Positions 4,985 to 5,082 of a stretch of DNA of 5,082 nt are shown here, one piece after another. The notes beneath the pieces are model-generated. The model was not told the origin of the DNA, did not search any database, and saw only the letters and a program-made list of their open reading frames with translations. Each line of letters starts with the position of its first letter. Within the stretch, counting starts at the first letter, position 1. The stretch lies in NCBI GenBank assembly GCA_022428185.1, contig JAKMCZ010000238.1, positions 1 to 5,082 on the forward strand, in the 5' to 3' direction. This stretch comes from Alphaproteobacteria bacterium (GTDB taxonomy: Bacteria > Pseudomonadota > Alphaproteobacteria > RS24). Both the position numbers and the translations under genes were made by a program.

Positions 4985-5082
4985 ATGGATAACATTAAAA
5001 CCATTGTGAACAACGTAACCGAAGTGTTTGTTTCACTTCTTGCCCTTGCTATTGTCGCCAGCCTACTGGTTGGTCCTGACAA
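4985..5082 (+). CDS. Membrane-protein N-terminus, unknown function, cut by window edge
   Basis: An ATG at 4985 opens a frame that runs off the right edge after 32 complete codons. The product begins MDNIKTIVNNVTEVF, a short segment that can form an amphipathic helix, followed by a hydrophobic segment from about residue 14 to 29 ending LLVGPD. It therefore looks like a membrane protein, perhaps a small one; this is a guess, since the rest is unseen. The segment lacks the G-x-x-x-x-E-Y motif expected of a Flp-type pilin. GAGGAGG 8 nt before the ATG suggests efficient translation. I cannot name the family from 32 residues. Confidence 0.7.
   Translation, partial: MDNIKTIVNNVTEVFVSLLALAIVASLLVGPD

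Overview
This is an ordinary-looking chromosomal window from a bacterium, most likely an alphaproteobacterium. The reasons are the roughly balanced GC content by eye, the transporter repertoire, a perfect CtrA-type box (TTAA-N7-TTAA), and GANTC sites of the kind CcrM methylates. The lineage is an inference; no ribosomal or marker gene is present. I see no mobile element, CRISPR array, tRNA or rRNA, and no convincing multi-gene defence or biosynthetic system.

Layout. Positions 1-2178 hold a leftward pair: an MgtE-type magnesium transporter (GTG start at 2178) followed after 39 bp by a secreted Kelch-repeat protein that runs off the left edge. The spacing suggests co-transcription. A 119-bp divergent region separates mgtE from a rightward MAPEG-family membrane protein (2298-2672). 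The MAPEG stop codon abuts, tail to tail, the stop of a 57-codon leftward small gene (2673-2846) that is easily overlooked. A strong rightward intrinsic terminator lies inside that small gene on the opposite strand. The small gene has its own recognisable promoter, whose -10 box overlaps an inverted repeat. Divergent from it is an unrecognised four-helix membrane protein (2938-3354). That gene meets, tail to tail, a leftward GPH-family (MelB-like) sugar:cation symporter (GTG start at 4692).

The 292-bp region between the symporter and the last gene is the richest regulatory stretch. It has a good sigma70-type promoter facing the symporter, six copies of the pentamer AATCG/CGATT in 59 bp, the CtrA-type box, and a very strong Shine-Dalgarno sequence before a rightward gene cut by the right edge. 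That gene starts with a short N-terminal segment and a membrane helix.

The genes are mostly membrane or envelope proteins (Mg2+ import, MAPEG, sugar uptake, two small unknown membrane proteins, one exported Kelch protein), but nothing ties them into one pathway. The best leads are the AATCG cluster with the CtrA box, the small gene with its nested antisense terminator and operator-like repeat, and a 22-bp out-of-frame duplication at the left edge that looks like an assembly artefact.
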